Source: Nocardioides glacieisoli
GTDB taxonomy: Bacteria > Actinomycetota > Actinomycetes > Propionibacteriales > Nocardioidaceae
Assembly (NCBI RefSeq): GCF_004137245.1
Contig: NZ_SDWS01000002.1
Span: 372,001-436,000, forward strand
Direction of reading: 5' to 3'
Length of the DNA stretch: 64,000 bases
This document shows, one piece after another, positions 24,428 through 34,255 of the stretch; within the stretch, counting starts at the first letter, position 1; every line of letters starts with the position of its first letter. The notes under the pieces were generated by a model that was given only the letters and a program-made list of their open reading frames with translations, was not told the DNA's origin and made no database searches. Made by a program: the position numbers and the translations under genes.

Positions 24428-24933
24428 TGGGGACGCCGCTGCACCTCGTCTTCATGGGCGTCTCCGGGTCGGGGAAGTCCACCGTCGCCCGTGCCGTCCA
24501 GGACAAGCTCGGCTGGGAGATGGCGGAGGGCGACGACTTCCACCCGCCGGAGAACGTGCAGAAGATGAGCGAAGGCACCCCGCTCACCGACGCCGACCGG
24601 TGGGGCTGGCTGGAGTCCCTGGCGCAGTGGACCGCCGAGCGCGACGCGTCCGGTCAGCCGACGGTCATCACCTGCAGCGCGCTCCGCAGGGCCTATCGCG
24701 ACATCCTCCGCCGCGGTGGAGAGGGCACGTTCTTCGTGCACTGCACCGGCGACAAGTACCTGCTCATCGAGCGGATGAACGCCCGCGAGCACTTCATGCC
24801 GCCCAGCCTGCTGGAGTCGCAGCTCGACACCCTCGAGTCGTTGCATGCCGACGAGGACGGGATGGACCTCGACATCGCCCTGCCGGTCGACGAGCTCGTG
24901 GACCAGGTGCTGCTGCGGCTCCACCTCAGTTGA
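24427..24933 (+). CDS. gntK: Gluconokinase
   Basis: The product has 168 residues, standard for GntK. It shows Walker A GVSGSGKST at residues 11-19, EGDDFHPPENVQKM and GTPLTDADRWGWL segments and the TCSALRRAYRDILR lid region. The enzyme phosphorylates gluconate with ATP to 6-phosphogluconate for the pentose phosphate or Entner-Doudoroff pathway. The GTG start overlaps the permease stop by one base (TAGTG), giving translational coupling. Its 3' end overlaps the convergent tspO gene by 8 bp. Confidence 0.94.
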   Translation: MGTPLHLVFMGVSGSGKSTVARAVQDKLGWEMAEGDDFHPPENVQKMSEGTPLTDADRWGWLESLAQWTAERDASGQPTVITCSALRRAYRDILRRGGEGTFFVHCTGDKYLLIERMNAREHFMPPSLLESQLDTLESLHADEDGMDLDIALPVDELVDQVLLRLHLS

Positions 24934-25414
24934 GGACGACGATCCCCGCGTTCAGCGCCGTCGCGAAGCAGACCCACGCCAGGTAGGGCACGAGCAACCA
25001 CGCCGCGACCCGCGAGCGGTTCCACGACCACGCGACCAGCAGCGCGATCGACGCCGCCAGCGCGACGATCTCGACCAGTGCGACCGTGTAGAGGTCGGCG
25101 GCGAAGAAGAGCGGTGTCCACAGCAGGTTGAGCACGAGCTGCACCACCCACAGCCACATCACGCGGTCCCACCCGCCGGCCCGCCACAGCATCCAGCCGG
25201 CGACGCCGATCATCAGGTAGAGCACCGTCCAGACCGGGCCGAACAGCCACGACGGGGGCGCATAGGGCGGGAGCTCGAGTGCGCGGTACGTCGCCTGCGA
25301 CCCCGCCGCGGCCACGCCGCCGACGCCGGCCGCGACCGCGACGGCGACCAGGAACGGCACCAGGGTCAGCCAGGTGCGGGTGGGCGGCACGACGGACGCA
25401 TCCCGAGAGCTCAT
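24926..25414 (-). CDS. tspO: TspO/MBR family membrane protein
   Basis: The product has 162 residues with five transmembrane helices. Diagnostic motifs are LPPYAPPSWLFGPVWTVLYLMIG, near residue 48 onward (P-x-W...GPVWT), and the W/N-rich helix VVQLVLNLLWTPLFF. TspO proteins bind porphyrins and related ligands and take part in oxidative-stress and tetrapyrrole control. It is a single-gene unit between the gluconate operon and the reductase/methyltransferase fusion. Confidence 0.92.
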   Translation of the reverse strand: MSSRDASVVPPTRTWLTLVPFLVAVAVAAGVGGVAAAGSQATYRALELPPYAPPSWLFGPVWTVLYLMIGVAGWMLWRAGGWDRVMWLWVVQLVLNLLWTPLFFAADLYTVALVEIVALAASIALLVAWSWNRSRVAAWLLVPYLAWVCFATALNAGIVVLN

Positions 25415-25444
25415 GTCGCCATCATGCCCAACCGCCCCACGGCG

Positions 25445-27013
25445 TCAGCCTGCGCGTCGCACCATCAGGACGGCGTCCGCGATCGCGATCTCCTCACCCG
25501 TGTGCGGGTGGAGCTGCGTGCGCGGGCGGGCCTCGCACGCCTCCACCACGAAGCCCTCCGGCACGGCGGGGAGCAGCTCCTCGGCGGTGAACATGAAGGT
25601 GGTGTGCCCGTGCCGCAGCCCGGTCGCCAGGTCGTCCGGGTGGTGCCCCACCACGAGCAGAGTGCCACCCGGCGCGACCGCGGACGCGAGACGGCGTACG
25701 ACGTCCGGCATGCCGCCGTCGGGCAGGTGGAAGAAGTGCGACGTGACGAGGTCCCACGTCTCGCCCTCGGGCTCGAAGGTGCGTACGTCGACCCGGCGGG
25801 TCTCGACGCGGTCGCCGACACCGGCCTCCTCGGCGTGCGTCGTCGTCCGCGCGAGGGCGGCGTCGGCGAAGTCGACCGCCGTCACCTGCCATCCCTGCTG
25901 GGCCAGCCAGATCGCGTCGCCGCCCTCGCCGCAGCCGATGTCGAGCGCGCGTCCGGGCGCGAGCGCGGGCGCCTCGGCGGCGAGCTGGGCGTTGACGCGA
26001 CCGCTCCACACCTTGTCGCCCGAGTAGCGCTCCTCCCAGGCCGGTCGCTCGAAGAACCCGTCGCGGCGCTCACGCACCGCCGTCGCAGCGTCGGCGTTGG
26101 CGATGTCGGCGTTGATCCAGGCGCCGACGCGGGTGCCGTGCGCAGCTGAGGCGATGAGGATCATCGAGATGTCGGTGGCGTTGCCCGCGGCGAAGATGCC
26201 GGGGACCGTGGTGGCGCCGCTCGGCTCGACGTGGATGACCGACCCGTAGACCGCACCGTTCATCTCGAAGGGCGTCGGCTCGATGCCGAGCGGGCCGAGG
26301 TAGTCGGCGCGCACGTGCGGCTGCGTGGCCACCACGATGGCGTCCCGCTCGAGGACCGAGCCGTCGGCGAGGCGCAGCCCGACGAGGTCGTCGCCATCGG
26401 TGACGACCTCCTGTGGCGTGCCGTGGGCGAAGCGGACGCCGATCGCGCCGAGCTTCTCCATCTCCTCCTCGGGGATCTCGACCCCGTCGTGCACGACCAC
26501 CACCACGTCGTCGGACAGCTGGCGGAAGAGCAGCCCGTGGTGGGCCGACATCGGCATCGTCGCGAGGACCGCGATCGGCCGGTCGCGCACCTCCCAGCCG
26601 TGGCAGTAGGGGCAGTGCAGCACGTCGACGCCCCAGCGCTCAGCGAGGCCGGGCACGTCGGGCAGCTCGTCGACGACGCCGCCGGTGACGAGGATGCGCC
26701 GCGCCCGGACGCGGCGCCCGCCGGCGGTCGTGACGAGGAAGTCGTCGACCTCCCCGGACAGCCCGACGACTCGGTCGGCCAGCACCTCGACGCCGTACGC
26801 CGCCACCTCGGCACGGCCGATCGCGAGCAGCTCGAGCGGGTTGACGCCCTCGCGGCCCAGGTAGTTGTGGACGTGGTCGGCGGGTGCGTTGCGCGGCTCG
26901 CCGGCGTCGACGACCAGCACCGACCGCTTCGACCGGCCCAGGGCCATCGCTCCGCTGAGGCCGGCTGCGCCGCCGCCGACCACCACCACGTCGTACGTCA
27001 TCTCAGAAGTCAT
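25445..27013 (-). CDS. Thioredoxin reductase-like flavoprotein fused to SAM methyltransferase
   Basis: The product has 522 residues. Residues 6-310 are a thioredoxin-reductase-like NAD(P)/FAD oxidoreductase: GGGAAGLSG dinucleotide motif at 13-21, redox pair C134-P-Y-C137 and the FAD-end motif GIFAAGNATD near 272. Residues 325-522 are a class I methyltransferase with DIGCGEGG at 358-365. Fusions of this kind occur in actinobacteria, but their substrate is not known. ATG 27001 is an alternative start. A divergent XRE-cupin regulator gene lies 67 bp away with shared operator-like repeats, suggesting ligand- or redox-controlled expression. Confidence 0.87.
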   Translation of the reverse strand: MTSEMTYDVVVVGGGAAGLSGAMALGRSKRSVLVVDAGEPRNAPADHVHNYLGREGVNPLELLAIGRAEVAAYGVEVLADRVVGLSGEVDDFLVTTAGGRRVRARRILVTGGVVDELPDVPGLAERWGVDVLHCPYCHGWEVRDRPIAVLATMPMSAHHGLLFRQLSDDVVVVVHDGVEIPEEEMEKLGAIGVRFAHGTPQEVVTDGDDLVGLRLADGSVLERDAIVVATQPHVRADYLGPLGIEPTPFEMNGAVYGSVIHVEPSGATTVPGIFAAGNATDISMILIASAAHGTRVGAWINADIANADAATAVRERRDGFFERPAWEERYSGDKVWSGRVNAQLAAEAPALAPGRALDIGCGEGGDAIWLAQQGWQVTAVDFADAALARTTTHAEEAGVGDRVETRRVDVRTFEPEGETWDLVTSHFFHLPDGGMPDVVRRLASAVAPGGTLLVVGHHPDDLATGLRHGHTTFMFTAEELLPAVPEGFVVEACEARPRTQLHPHTGEEIAIADAVLMVRRAG

Positions 27014-27043
27014 GGGGAGATCATGTGCCGCCTTTCGCGCTCT

Positions 27044-27072
27044 TGACAAACATTGTTGCTGAAATGACAAAC
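27044..27072. promoter_or_regulatory. Direct repeats TGACAAAC, 21 bp apart, in divergent promoter
   Basis: TGACAAAC occurs at 27044-27051 and again at 27065-27072, two helical turns apart, in the only AT-rich stretch between the fusion gene and the XRE-cupin gene. The first copy is part of a TTGACA -35-like hexamer (27043-27048). This is a plausible operator for the XRE protein. Confidence 0.45.
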
Positions 27073-27080
27073 TGGGCGGC

Positions 27081-27641
27081 ATGGATGACGAAGGAGTGCT
27101 CCGCGGGGTCGGCCCTCGCCTCCGCCAGCTCAGGCTCGAGCGCGAGGCCACGCTCACCGACCTCGCCGAGGAGACCGGCATCTCGGTCAGCACGCTGTCG
27201 CGGCTGGAGTCGGGGCAGCGCAAGCCGACCCTCGAGCTGCTGCTGCCCCTGGCGCGCGCCCACCGAGTGGCGCTCGACGAGCTGGTCGACGCCCCCGAGA
27301 CCGGCGACCCGCGGGTGCGCTCGAAGCCGGTCGTCCGCCACGGGCGCACCTTCATCTCGCTGACGCGCCGACCCGGCGGGCTGCAGTCCTACAAGATGGT
27401 CATCCCCGTCGACGACGTGCCGTCACCGTCGCTCCGCACCCACGAGGGCTATGAGTGGCTGTACGTCCTCAGCGGCCGGCTGCGACTCGTGCTCGGCACC
27501 AAGGACCTCACCCTCGGCCCCGGCGAGGTGGTCGAGTTCGACACCCGCACGCCCCACTGGGTCGGCAACCCCGGTCCCACGCCCGCCGAGGTGCTGGCGA
27601 TTTTCGGCCCGCAGGGCGAGCGGATGCACGTCCGGTCCTGA
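27081..27641 (+). CDS. XRE-family regulator with C-terminal cupin
   Basis: The product has 186 residues. Residues 10-65 form an XRE helix-turn-helix (LRQLRLEREATLTDLAEETG, SVSTLSRLESGQRKPTLELL). Residues 105-180 form a cupin barrel with EGYEWLYVLSGRLRLVLG and a final HWVGNPG, so a small ligand or metal is probably sensed. Regulators of this design often control an adjacent divergent gene, here the reductase/methyltransferase fusion. TGACAAAC repeats lie 9-37 bp upstream of its ATG. Confidence 0.88.
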   Translation: MDDEGVLRGVGPRLRQLRLEREATLTDLAEETGISVSTLSRLESGQRKPTLELLLPLARAHRVALDELVDAPETGDPRVRSKPVVRHGRTFISLTRRPGGLQSYKMVIPVDDVPSPSLRTHEGYEWLYVLSGRLRLVLGTKDLTLGPGEVVEFDTRTPHWVGNPGPTPAEVLAIFGPQGERMHVRS

Positions 27642-27683
27642 GGGGTGATCTGCAGTGCCGTATGCCGTGGCAGCGTGGGGGGC

Positions 27684-27896
27684 ATGGCGATCCGCACCGG
27701 CACCAACGTGAAGTGGAAGTGGGGCTCGTCGTGGGCCGAGGGCAAGGTCACCGAGGTGCACCACGACGACGTCACCCGCACGACCAAGGGCGAGAAGATC
27801 ACCCGGCACGGCAGCGACGACGACCCGGCGTACGTCATCGAGCAGGAGGACGGCACCACCGTCCTCAAGCTCCAGAGCGAGGTCGAGAAGGCCTGA
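27684..27896 (+). CDS. DUF2945 / HVA1-type tudor domain protein
   Basis: The product has 70 residues with the compact barrel pattern GTNVKWKWGSSWAEGKV...TKGEKITRHGSDDDPAYVIEQEDG, which identifies the DUF2945 (hypervirulence-associated protein, tudor-like) family. Function is unknown; a binding module is likely. ATG 27684 was chosen because the similarity starts there. It converges with the desaturase gene across a perfect palindrome. Confidence 0.85.
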   Translation: MAIRTGTNVKWKWGSSWAEGKVTEVHHDDVTRTTKGEKITRHGSDDDPAYVIEQEDGTTVLKLQSEVEKA

Positions 27897-27907
27897 GGCC
27901 TCAGGCC
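27890..27907. terminator. Perfect 18-bp palindrome between convergent genes
   Basis: GGCCTGAGG followed by its exact reverse complement contains both stop codons of the convergent DUF2945 and desaturase genes. It may act as a compact bidirectional terminator, though with no loop or T-run this is uncertain. Confidence 0.4.
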
Positions 27908-28833
27908 TGGCGCGCAGCCTTCTTCGCATCCGCCTCGGCGCGCCGCTCGACGAAACGGGTCGCCTCGCCGTCGAGGGCCGCGACCGCTGCGGCCAGCTCG
28001 TCGCGCGCCTTCTCGCCGTCCTCGTCGAGACCCTCGAGCTCCCACACGCCCCACTGCCGCAGCAGCGGGGTGACGATGTCGTCGTGGTGGATGCGGAGGT
28101 CGTAGATCCCGGCCTTCGCCATCTGCACGGCCTTGCGGGAGAAGCCGGGGATGACGCTGCCGGGCATCTGGAAGTCGACGACCTCCTCCGTGATCGCCCG
28201 CATCGTCTGGCTCGGCGAGAGCTGGAGGGCCGCGGTGACGATGTTGCGGTAGAAGATCATGTGGAGGTTCTCGTCCTTGGCGACCCGGCTCAGCAGCTTC
28301 TCGGCGATCGGCTCCTCGGTGTAGCGGCCGGTGTTGCGGTGCGAGATGCGGGTCGCGAGCTCCTGGAAGGAGACGTAGGCGCACACGTTGAGCAATGACT
28401 TGTCGAGGGCCTCGTAGCCCGTCTCCATCGTCTCCATCCGGGCCCGCTCGAGCTCGACGGGATCGACGCCGCGGGTGACGAGGAGGTAGTCGCGGATGCA
28501 GAAGGCGTGCCGACCCTCCTCGGCGGTCCACCGGTTGACCCAGGTGCCCCACGCGCTGTCGCGCCCGAACGCCCGGTCGATCTCGCGGTGATAGCTCGGC
28601 AGGTTGTCCTCGGTCAGCAGGTTGACCTCGAGCGCCGTCCGCGCGATCGGCGACAGCTGCGACTGCGCGACCTCCCACGGGTCCCCGCCGAGATCGGCGA
28701 AGTCGCGCCCCAGGCTCCACGGGACGTACTCGTGCGGCATCCACTCGTCGGCCGTCGCGAGGTGCCGGTTGAGGTTCTCCTCGACCACCGGCTCGAGCTC
28801 GGTCAGCAGCTGTTCGGTCTCGAGTGCGGTCAT
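27901..28833 (-). CDS. Acyl-ACP desaturase
   Basis: The product has 310 residues. It is an all-helical diiron protein with the two EExxH-type sites E-E-G-R-H (WTAEEGRHAF near residue 105) and D-E-N-L-H (AKDENLHMIF near 190), plus WMPHEYVPW and LTEDNLPSYH segments typical of actinobacterial stearoyl-ACP desaturase-like proteins (DesA group). It would introduce a double bond into an acyl-ACP using O2 and reduced ferredoxin. The C-terminus is a charged helix. TAGGCA lies 6 nt before the ATG. A large inverted repeat (28880-28965) lies upstream. Confidence 0.9.
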   Translation of the reverse strand: MTALETEQLLTELEPVVEENLNRHLATADEWMPHEYVPWSLGRDFADLGGDPWEVAQSQLSPIARTALEVNLLTEDNLPSYHREIDRAFGRDSAWGTWVNRWTAEEGRHAFCIRDYLLVTRGVDPVELERARMETMETGYEALDKSLLNVCAYVSFQELATRISHRNTGRYTEEPIAEKLLSRVAKDENLHMIFYRNIVTAALQLSPSQTMRAITEEVVDFQMPGSVIPGFSRKAVQMAKAGIYDLRIHHDDIVTPLLRQWGVWELEGLDEDGEKARDELAAAVAALDGEATRFVERRAEADAKKAARQA

Positions 28834-28879
28834 GTGCCCTGCCTACACCCAGCGGGACCTCACTGAACAGGGGTAGTGC

Positions 28880-28965
28880 TGCATCAGGAAGGCAGTTCGC
28901 CCCGTCCGGACGCCTCGTCACGCGTGGACGCGACGCCCGCTGGCGCGAACTGCCTTCCTGGTGCA
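28880..28965. repeat. 86-bp element with 21-bp inverted terminal arms
   Basis: The left arm TGCATCAGGAAGGCAGTTCGC (28880-28900, read with one mismatch) pairs with 28945-28965; the 44-bp interior is GC-rich. It sits between the stop codon of the endonuclease I gene and the promoter of the desaturase gene. Arm length and loop size are more like a small mobile (MITE-type) or paired-site element than a simple terminator. No second copy is in this window. Confidence 0.7.
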
Positions 28966-30150
28966 TCAGTTCCAGATCGCGGCCGCCCACTCGGGGTGGT
29001 CGATGAACGGGTTCCGGTTGCCCTGCCACTGCGCGTGGATGCGGTCGTTGCGCCGCATCTCGAAGGTGTTGACCGGGTCGGCGGCGTTCCAGGCCAGCAG
29101 GGTCTCGAGGTCGCCGATCAGCGTGGAGGACGTGCCGACCGTCGAGCTCATCTCGAGGTTGTTGAAGCCGTCGCCGCCCTCGTAGCGGATCGCCATGTAG
29201 AGCAGCATCCGCGCCACGTCGCCCTTGACCGCGTCGCGCGGCTCGAAGGAGTTGCTGTCGGTCCAGCAGTCGGTGCAGCCGGAGACCGCGGTGCCGCCGT
29301 TGTCGAAGTCCTTGTTGCCGCGGACGCTGTTGACGGTGACGTCCTCGGGCCGGATGTGGTGCAGGTCGGTGCCCGGACCGGCGCTGGTGGTGAAGCCGCC
29401 GCGTGACTGCGCCCAGACGTGCTCACGGTTCCAGTTGCCGGTGCTGCCGCCGTTGCTCGACTTGGAGATCGAGCGCCCGGTGTAGAGCTCGATGACGTTG
29501 GCGGTGTTGTTGGGGTCCTGGTCGGTGTCCTTCAGCGCGGTCCACACCTCGTCGTACGACAGCTTGGTGTGGCCGTCGATGATGTCGTGCAGCGCGGTGC
29601 GCAGCGCGGTGCCGGACTTGCCGACGGCCGGGGCGTAGTAGGTGGAGTCCCACGGGCTGGTGCCGCTGGTGGGTGGCGGCTCGGTCGGCGTGCCGCCGCC
29701 GGCGAGCGCGAAGGCCGACGTGCTGGTCATGCCCGGGTGGGAGAAGTACGCCGACAGCGCGCCGGTCACGTCGATCTGTTTGCCCATCAGCGACGGGTTG
29801 GTCCTCAGGCCCCACTGTGAGCGGAAGGCCGAGGGGATCTGCACGTAGAGCATCGACGACGTGCTCGTCGTCGATGCGGAGTCGGCGATCGCGAGCGCGT
29901 AGTCGCTGGGGAAGCCGGAGCGTACGACGGTGTTGGTGGCGGTCGGCTGGCCGACGACGTAGCCGCGGACGGTCTGCGTGGCGCCGGTCTGCTGGCCGAT
30001 GGCCTGGCTGACGGTCAGCGGCGTGGCCGCGCGCGCCGGCGCCGTGCCGGACGGGGACACGAGCAGTGCCAACGCGAGCACGAGGGACAGGACGAGGGAG
30101 GTGACAAGGGCGGGCGCGAGCGGCCGGACCTTCCCGAGATGAAGGGTCAT
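28966..30150 (-). CDS. Secreted endonuclease I with N-terminal OB-like domain
   Basis: The product has 394 residues. A signal peptide spans residues 1-40 and ends ARAA. Residues 42-150 form an OB-fold-like domain (TVSQAIGQ...TVRGYVVGQ), as found in other actinobacterial nucleases (DUF6359-like). Residues 165-394 form an EndA/NucM-type endonuclease I domain with NREHVWAQSRGG, DLHHIRPED and NSVRGNKDFDNGG, the His-Asn metal site of that family. It is a predicted extracellular non-specific nuclease for nutrient acquisition or biofilm DNA. ATG 30150 lacks a good ribosome site, so the precise start is uncertain. Confidence 0.88.
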   Translation of the reverse strand: MTLHLGKVRPLAPALVTSLVLSLVLALALLVSPSGTAPARAATPLTVSQAIGQQTGATQTVRGYVVGQPTATNTVVRSGFPSDYALAIADSASTTSTSSMLYVQIPSAFRSQWGLRTNPSLMGKQIDVTGALSAYFSHPGMTSTSAFALAGGGTPTEPPPTSGTSPWDSTYYAPAVGKSGTALRTALHDIIDGHTKLSYDEVWTALKDTDQDPNNTANVIELYTGRSISKSSNGGSTGNWNREHVWAQSRGGFTTSAGPGTDLHHIRPEDVTVNSVRGNKDFDNGGTAVSGCTDCWTDSNSFEPRDAVKGDVARMLLYMAIRYEGGDGFNNLEMSSTVGTSSTLIGDLETLLAWNAADPVNTFEMRRNDRIHAQWQGNRNPFIDHPEWAAAIWN

Positions 30151-30465
30151 GGCGGGTGAGCCTGCCCGAAGTCGACGCCGTGCGGAAGAGCACGACGGGG
30201 CACGAGCGGGCTGGACCAGTGGGCCGACAGAGGGTGAGTCCCACCCGTCACTCCGCGCCACTCGCGACCCGGGTCGGCTGTGACCTGTGGTGATCGTGGG
30301 GCCGATCCCACGCTCAATCGGGCCGTCGTACATCCCTTTACACCGCTTCATACCCAGTTCTGCGAAAACGCCACGGAATGTCGCGGGAGTCTTTAGGTTG
30401 AGTCTCGCTTCGGCCTCCCGGAGCACGTTTCGTCGTCGAAGTCGCTCAGACAACGTGAGGCACAC
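30151..30465. other. 315-bp divergent intergenic region before conservon
   Basis: No gene is seen. The region holds the promoters of the secreted nuclease (left) and the conservon (right). A short inverted repeat CGTGGG/CCCACG (30295-30312) and a relatively AT-rich stretch (30322-30400) are the only notable structures. A GTGAGG ribosome site at 30455-30460 serves cvnA. Confidence 0.5.
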
Positions 30466-33400
30466 ATGACTCAGGATGCAGCCCCGCCCCGGAAGGGCTC
30501 GGGTAGTTCGGTCGCCGGCTGGCCGCTGGGCCGCAAGATGGCCATGGCGCTCGCCATCCCGCTGCTGCTCGCCGCCATCCTCGGTGGCCTGCGCGTCTCC
30601 GGCGACCTCGGCGACTCCCGCCAGGCCGCCACGAGCGCCAAGCAGGTCACGATCATCCAGCCCGCGATCGACTACCTGACGTCCTCCGAGGCCGCGATGG
30701 TGGCCGCGCAGACCGACAGCGCCGCCAGCCAGGGCGACCTGATCGACGCGATCGACGACATCGCCACCAACGGTGAGGCGCTCTCGCAGGCCAAGGACGC
30801 CGCCGACCTCAACGACCTCCAGGCCGCCCACGTCGACGCGCTGCTCGACCTCAGCCAGGCGATGCGCGGCACCGGTGCCGAGACGCTCGGCCCCGCCACC
30901 TGGGTCGCCCTCGTCCGCCAGCTCGAGTCCAGCGTCTCGCAGCTCATCACGAGCGTGAACGCCGCGCAGGAGACCCCCGAGCCGCGGCTCGAGCAGCTCT
31001 CCCAGCTGATGAGCGGTCGCCTGTCCCTCGCCCTGCAGCAGGGCCTGCTCGCCGTCACCCTCAAGCAGTCGACCTCCCAGGAGCTGTTCTCGGAGATCGG
31101 CGTCGAGGCGGCGGCCATCGACCGTCTCGCGGGCTCCGTCGCCGGCGCCGACGACCAGACCGCCCTCCTGCGTCTGCAGAACACCCGGCACGCCAGCCAG
31201 GTCCGCGACGACTCCGCGACAAACCTCGACGGCCGGGACGCCTACGCGCCCTACGACGAGATCACCAAGACCCTCACCGAGGGCGTGACCGCGTCGCTCG
31301 ACGAGGCCGCCTCGGACGCCCAGCGCAACGCGATCATCGGTGCCGCGCTGACCCTCCTAGCCCTCGGCCTGGCCGTCGCGATCGCCTTCTACATCGCCCG
31401 CAGCCTCCTCGACCCGATCAACCGGGTGCGCGAGGGTGCCCTCGCGGTGGCCCGCCACCGCCTGCCCGACGCCGTCGCCCGGATCCGCGCCGGCCAGGAG
31501 CCGGAGCCGATCACCACGATCGACGTCACCACCAACGAGGAGGTCGGCCAGGTCGCCCGGGCGGTCGACGACCTCCACCGCCAGGCGATCCACCTCGCGT
31601 CCGGTGAGGCCCAGCTCCGCCAGACGGTCAACGCGATGTTCGTGACGCTCTCGCGCCGGTCCACCTCGCTGGTCAACCAGCAGCTGGCCCAGATCGAGCG
31701 CCTCGAGCACGACGAGGAAGACCCCAAGCGCCTCGAGTCGCTGTTCCGCCTGGACCACCTGGCCTCGCGCATGCGTCGTACGGCTGACTCGCTGCTGATC
31801 CTGGCCGACGCCCCGAATCGCGCCGCCGGCCAGTTCAGCCTCACCGTCGGCGAGGCCCTCCAGGCCGCGACCTCTGCGGTGCAGGACTACCAGCGCGTGC
31901 AGATCCTGTCGCACCTCAACACCCGCGTGGGTGACGAGGCCGCGGCCGACGTGGTCCACCTGCTCACCGAGCTGGTCGACAACGCGCTCACCTACTCGCC
32001 TCCCACCGAGCCCGTACGCCTGGCTGCCAAGCAGACCGACGAGGGCGTGGTCATCACGATCACCGACTCCGGCCTCGGTGTCCCGCCGGCCGAGCTCGAG
32101 GTGCTCAACCGCGACCTCGCGCACGGCGCCGAGGCGACGCCCGACACGGCTCGCCGGATGGGCCTGTTCGTGGTCTCGCGCCTCGCCGACCGCCACGGCA
32201 TCGACGCCTCGCTGTCCCGCAACCCGGGTGGTGGCATGACGGCCTCCGTCGTGCTCCCCGCCGCGATCCTGCCCGACATGCCGCAGGTCGCCGCTCCGGC
32301 CGCCGGTGCGGCCGCGCGCACCGTCGAGACCGACGCGACCACGACGGTCGAGACCGTCGAGGCCGGCGCCCCGCAGGAGTCCCGCCGCGAGGCCCGCAAC
32401 CGGGCACGCGTCGAGAAGGCCCAGGCCAAGCAGGCCGCGAAGGCCCAGAAGTCCGCCGAGGTCGAGACGGTGGCTGTCACTGCACCGGTCGACGAGCCCG
32501 CAGTCGTCCGGGAGGACGCCCCGGCGGCGACGCCGGAGAAGCCGGCCGACGTCGCGCCTGCCGCTGCGGAGCGCCCGTCGCTCGACAGCCTGCTGCCGCG
32601 CCGCGAGCCCGGGGCCAACATGCCGCGCACGGGTGCGGAGGCCTTCCTGCCGCCCGAGACGTCCGGTGCCACCGGCCCGCTCTTCGGCAAGCGCGAGGAG
32701 CCGACCGGTGCGGGCGAGTCCGCCGCGGCCGGCTCGGACGACTCCGCCGCGAGCCGGGTCCAGAAGGTCGCCTCCGTCGTCCCGATCACCGCCCTGGCCT
32801 CCCGCCAGCGCGCCCAGGCCGAGCAGGCCCGCGCCGAGGAGCAGGTCGAGGAGCCGGTGGCGGACGTGGTCGAGGAGCCCGTCGCCGAGGACTCGGAGAC
32901 CGACGACACCTTCGTCGATGACACGGTCGTCGATGACACGGTCGTCGACGGCACGATCGCCCACGAGGCAGCTACCGAGGAGCCCACCGAGGAGCCTGTC
33001 GTCGACGAGGTCGTCGAGGACGAGCCGGTCGTCGAGCCCGCCCGGGCGCACGACCCACTCTCCGACCCGCTGCCCGCCGGCACCTTCGACGAGGCCGACT
33101 CCGAGGACCAGGTCGACGAGCAGGGCGACGAGCAGGTCGAGGACGTCGCCGAGCCCGTCGAGGAGCCGGTCGCCGAGCACGCCGAGCACCACGACGACGT
33201 ACGCGTCGACGCCGACGACCCGCTGGGCCTCGGTGCTCACCGTCCCGAGCGGGACGACCACGTCGCCCACGCCGAGGAGCCCGTCGAAGCACTGCCCGTC
33301 GAGGTGCCCGAGGAGCCCGTCGCGGAGACGGTCGCCGAGGAAGCTCCCGAGGAGCCGGTCGAGGAGCCTGCCGCGGAGGAGCAGGTCGTCGAGCCGGTCG

Positions 33401-33804
33401 CCCTGGCGGACCACTCGCTCAACGGTCACTCGTTGAACGGCCACGCACCGGCCCGGTCCGGCGGTGACTCGCCGATCTTCAAGTCGATGCGCTCGGGGTT
33501 CCTCACGGGGAACGCCGACGAGATCCACGAGACGGAGGTCGACCGTGGCTGGGAGATCGCCGCGCAGAACGTGGTCGAGGCCGCTCCGGTCGCCGAGCCG
33601 GCGGCCGTGGCATCGACTGTCACCGGACTCCCGCGTCGTGCCCCGGGCGAGCGCCTCGTGCCCGGTAGCGTGACTCCGCCCACTTCGGCTCGGACGCGTG
33701 ATCCCGAGGCGATCCGCCGCCGTCTCCAGGCACACACCGCGGGTGTCTCCCGCGGTCGACAGGCAGCTCAAACCACTCAGCACACGGAAGCAGGCCCCGC
33801 ATGA
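30466..33804 (+). CDS. cvnA: Conservon sensor protein CvnA (nitrate/nitrite-sensing-type histidine kinase)
   Basis: The product has 1112 residues. A first transmembrane helix (about 24-45) is followed by an extracytoplasmic helical sensing domain of the NIT type (50-285), a second helix (290-312), HAMP (313-370), a dimerisation region containing [10 protein letters not shown] near 427, and a HATPase domain with N506 in ELVDNALTY and the G-boxes GLGVPP and MGLFVV. Residues 620-1112 are disordered, highly acidic and full of [10 protein letters not shown]-type repeats. In Streptomyces such proteins act with CvnB, CvnC and CvnD in a membrane-associated signalling complex. Its stop overlaps cvnB by 4 nt. 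Confidence 0.9.
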   Translation: MTQDAAPPRKGSGSSVAGWPLGRKMAMALAIPLLLAAILGGLRVSGDLGDSRQAATSAKQVTIIQPAIDYLTSSEAAMVAAQTDSAASQGDLIDAIDDIATNGEALSQAKDAADLNDLQAAHVDALLDLSQAMRGTGAETLGPATWVALVRQLESSVSQLITSVNAAQETPEPRLEQLSQLMSGRLSLALQQGLLAVTLKQSTSQELFSEIGVEAAAIDRLAGSVAGADDQTALLRLQNTRHASQVRDDSATNLDGRDAYAPYDEITKTLTEGVTASLDEAASDAQRNAIIGAALTLLALGLAVAIAFYIARSLLDPINRVREGALAVARHRLPDAVARIRAGQEPEPITTIDVTTNEEVGQVARAVDDLHRQAIHLASGEAQLRQTVNAMFVTLSRRSTSLVNQQLAQIERLEHDEEDPKRLESLFRLDHLASRMRRTADSLLILADAPNRAAGQFSLTVGEALQAATSAVQDYQRVQILSHLNTRVGDEAAADVVHLLTELVDNALTYSPPTEPVRLAAKQTDEGVVITITDSGLGVPPAELEVLNRDLAHGAEATPDTARRMGLFVVSRLADRHGIDASLSRNPGGGMTASVVLPAAILPDMPQVAAPAAGAAARTVETDATTTVETVEAGAPQESRREARNRARVEKAQAKQAAKAQKSAEVETVAVTAPVDEPAVVREDAPAATPEKPADVAPAAAERPSLDSLLPRREPGANMPRTGAEAFLPPETSGATGPLFGKREEPTGAGESAAAGSDDSAASRVQKVASVVPITALASRQRAQAEQARAEEQVEEPVADVVEEPVAEDSETDDTFVDDTVVDDTVVDGTIAHEAATEEPTEEPVVDEVVEDEPVVEPARAHDPLSDPLPAGTFDEADSEDQVDEQGDEQVEDVAEPVEEPVAEHAEHHDDVRVDADDPLGLGAHRPERDDHVAHAEEPVEALPVEVPEEPVAETVAEEAPEEPVEEPAAEEQVVEPVALADHSLNGHSLNGHAPARSGGDSPIFKSMRSGFLTGNADEIHETEVDRGWEIAAQNVVEAAPVAEPAAVASTVTGLPRRAPGERLVPGSVTPPTSARTRDPEAIRRRLQAHTAGVSRGRQAAQTTQHTEAGPA

Positions 33805-34241
33805 CGCACGAATCCGCCGCACAGGCCACCGGCATGAGCACTGCTGGTGACGAGCGCGACCTCGACTGGGTGATGTCGCGCTTCGTCGACGACGTACCCG
33901 ACGCAGCGCACGCCATCCTGGTCTCCGCCGACGGCCTCCTGATGGCCTCGAGCACCAGCATCCCTGGTGAGCGGGCCGAGCAGGTCGCCGCTGTCTCCTC
34001 CGGCCTGGCCAGCCTCGCCGTCGGAGCCGCACGCCTCTTCGAGGGCGGCTCGGTGATGCAGACCATCGTCGAGATGGAGATGGGCTTCCTCATGCTGATG
34101 AGCGTCGGTGACGGGTCGAACCTCACCGTGCTCACCACGGAGGAGGCCGACATCGGCCAGGTGGGCTACGAGATGGCCCTGCTGGTGGACCGTGTGGGAC
34201 GTACCGTCGAGGCCCAGGCCCGCGTCGGTACGGGCGGCTGA
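33801..34241 (+). CDS. cvnB: Conservon Roadblock/LC7 protein CvnB
   Basis: The product has 146 residues. It is a Roadblock/LC7 domain protein ([28 protein letters not shown]..., [20 protein letters not shown]). Such proteins resemble MglB and regulate small GTPases, here expected to be CvnD. The ATGA overlap with cvnA indicates translational coupling. A free N-terminal tail of about 20 residues precedes the fold. Confidence 0.93.
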   Translation: MTHESAAQATGMSTAGDERDLDWVMSRFVDDVPDAAHAILVSADGLLMASSTSIPGERAEQVAAVSSGLASLAVGAARLFEGGSVMQTIVEMEMGFLMLMSVGDGSNLTVLTTEEADIGQVGYEMALLVDRVGRTVEAQARVGTGG

Positions 34242-34255
34242 GCCGGCTCAGTGAC

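Noticed and set aside
31357..34032. 891-residue minus-strand frame opposite cvnA
   Set aside because: It mirrors the repetitive acidic codons of the CvnA tail (poly GLLDRLLG-like pattern) and has no independent start signal.
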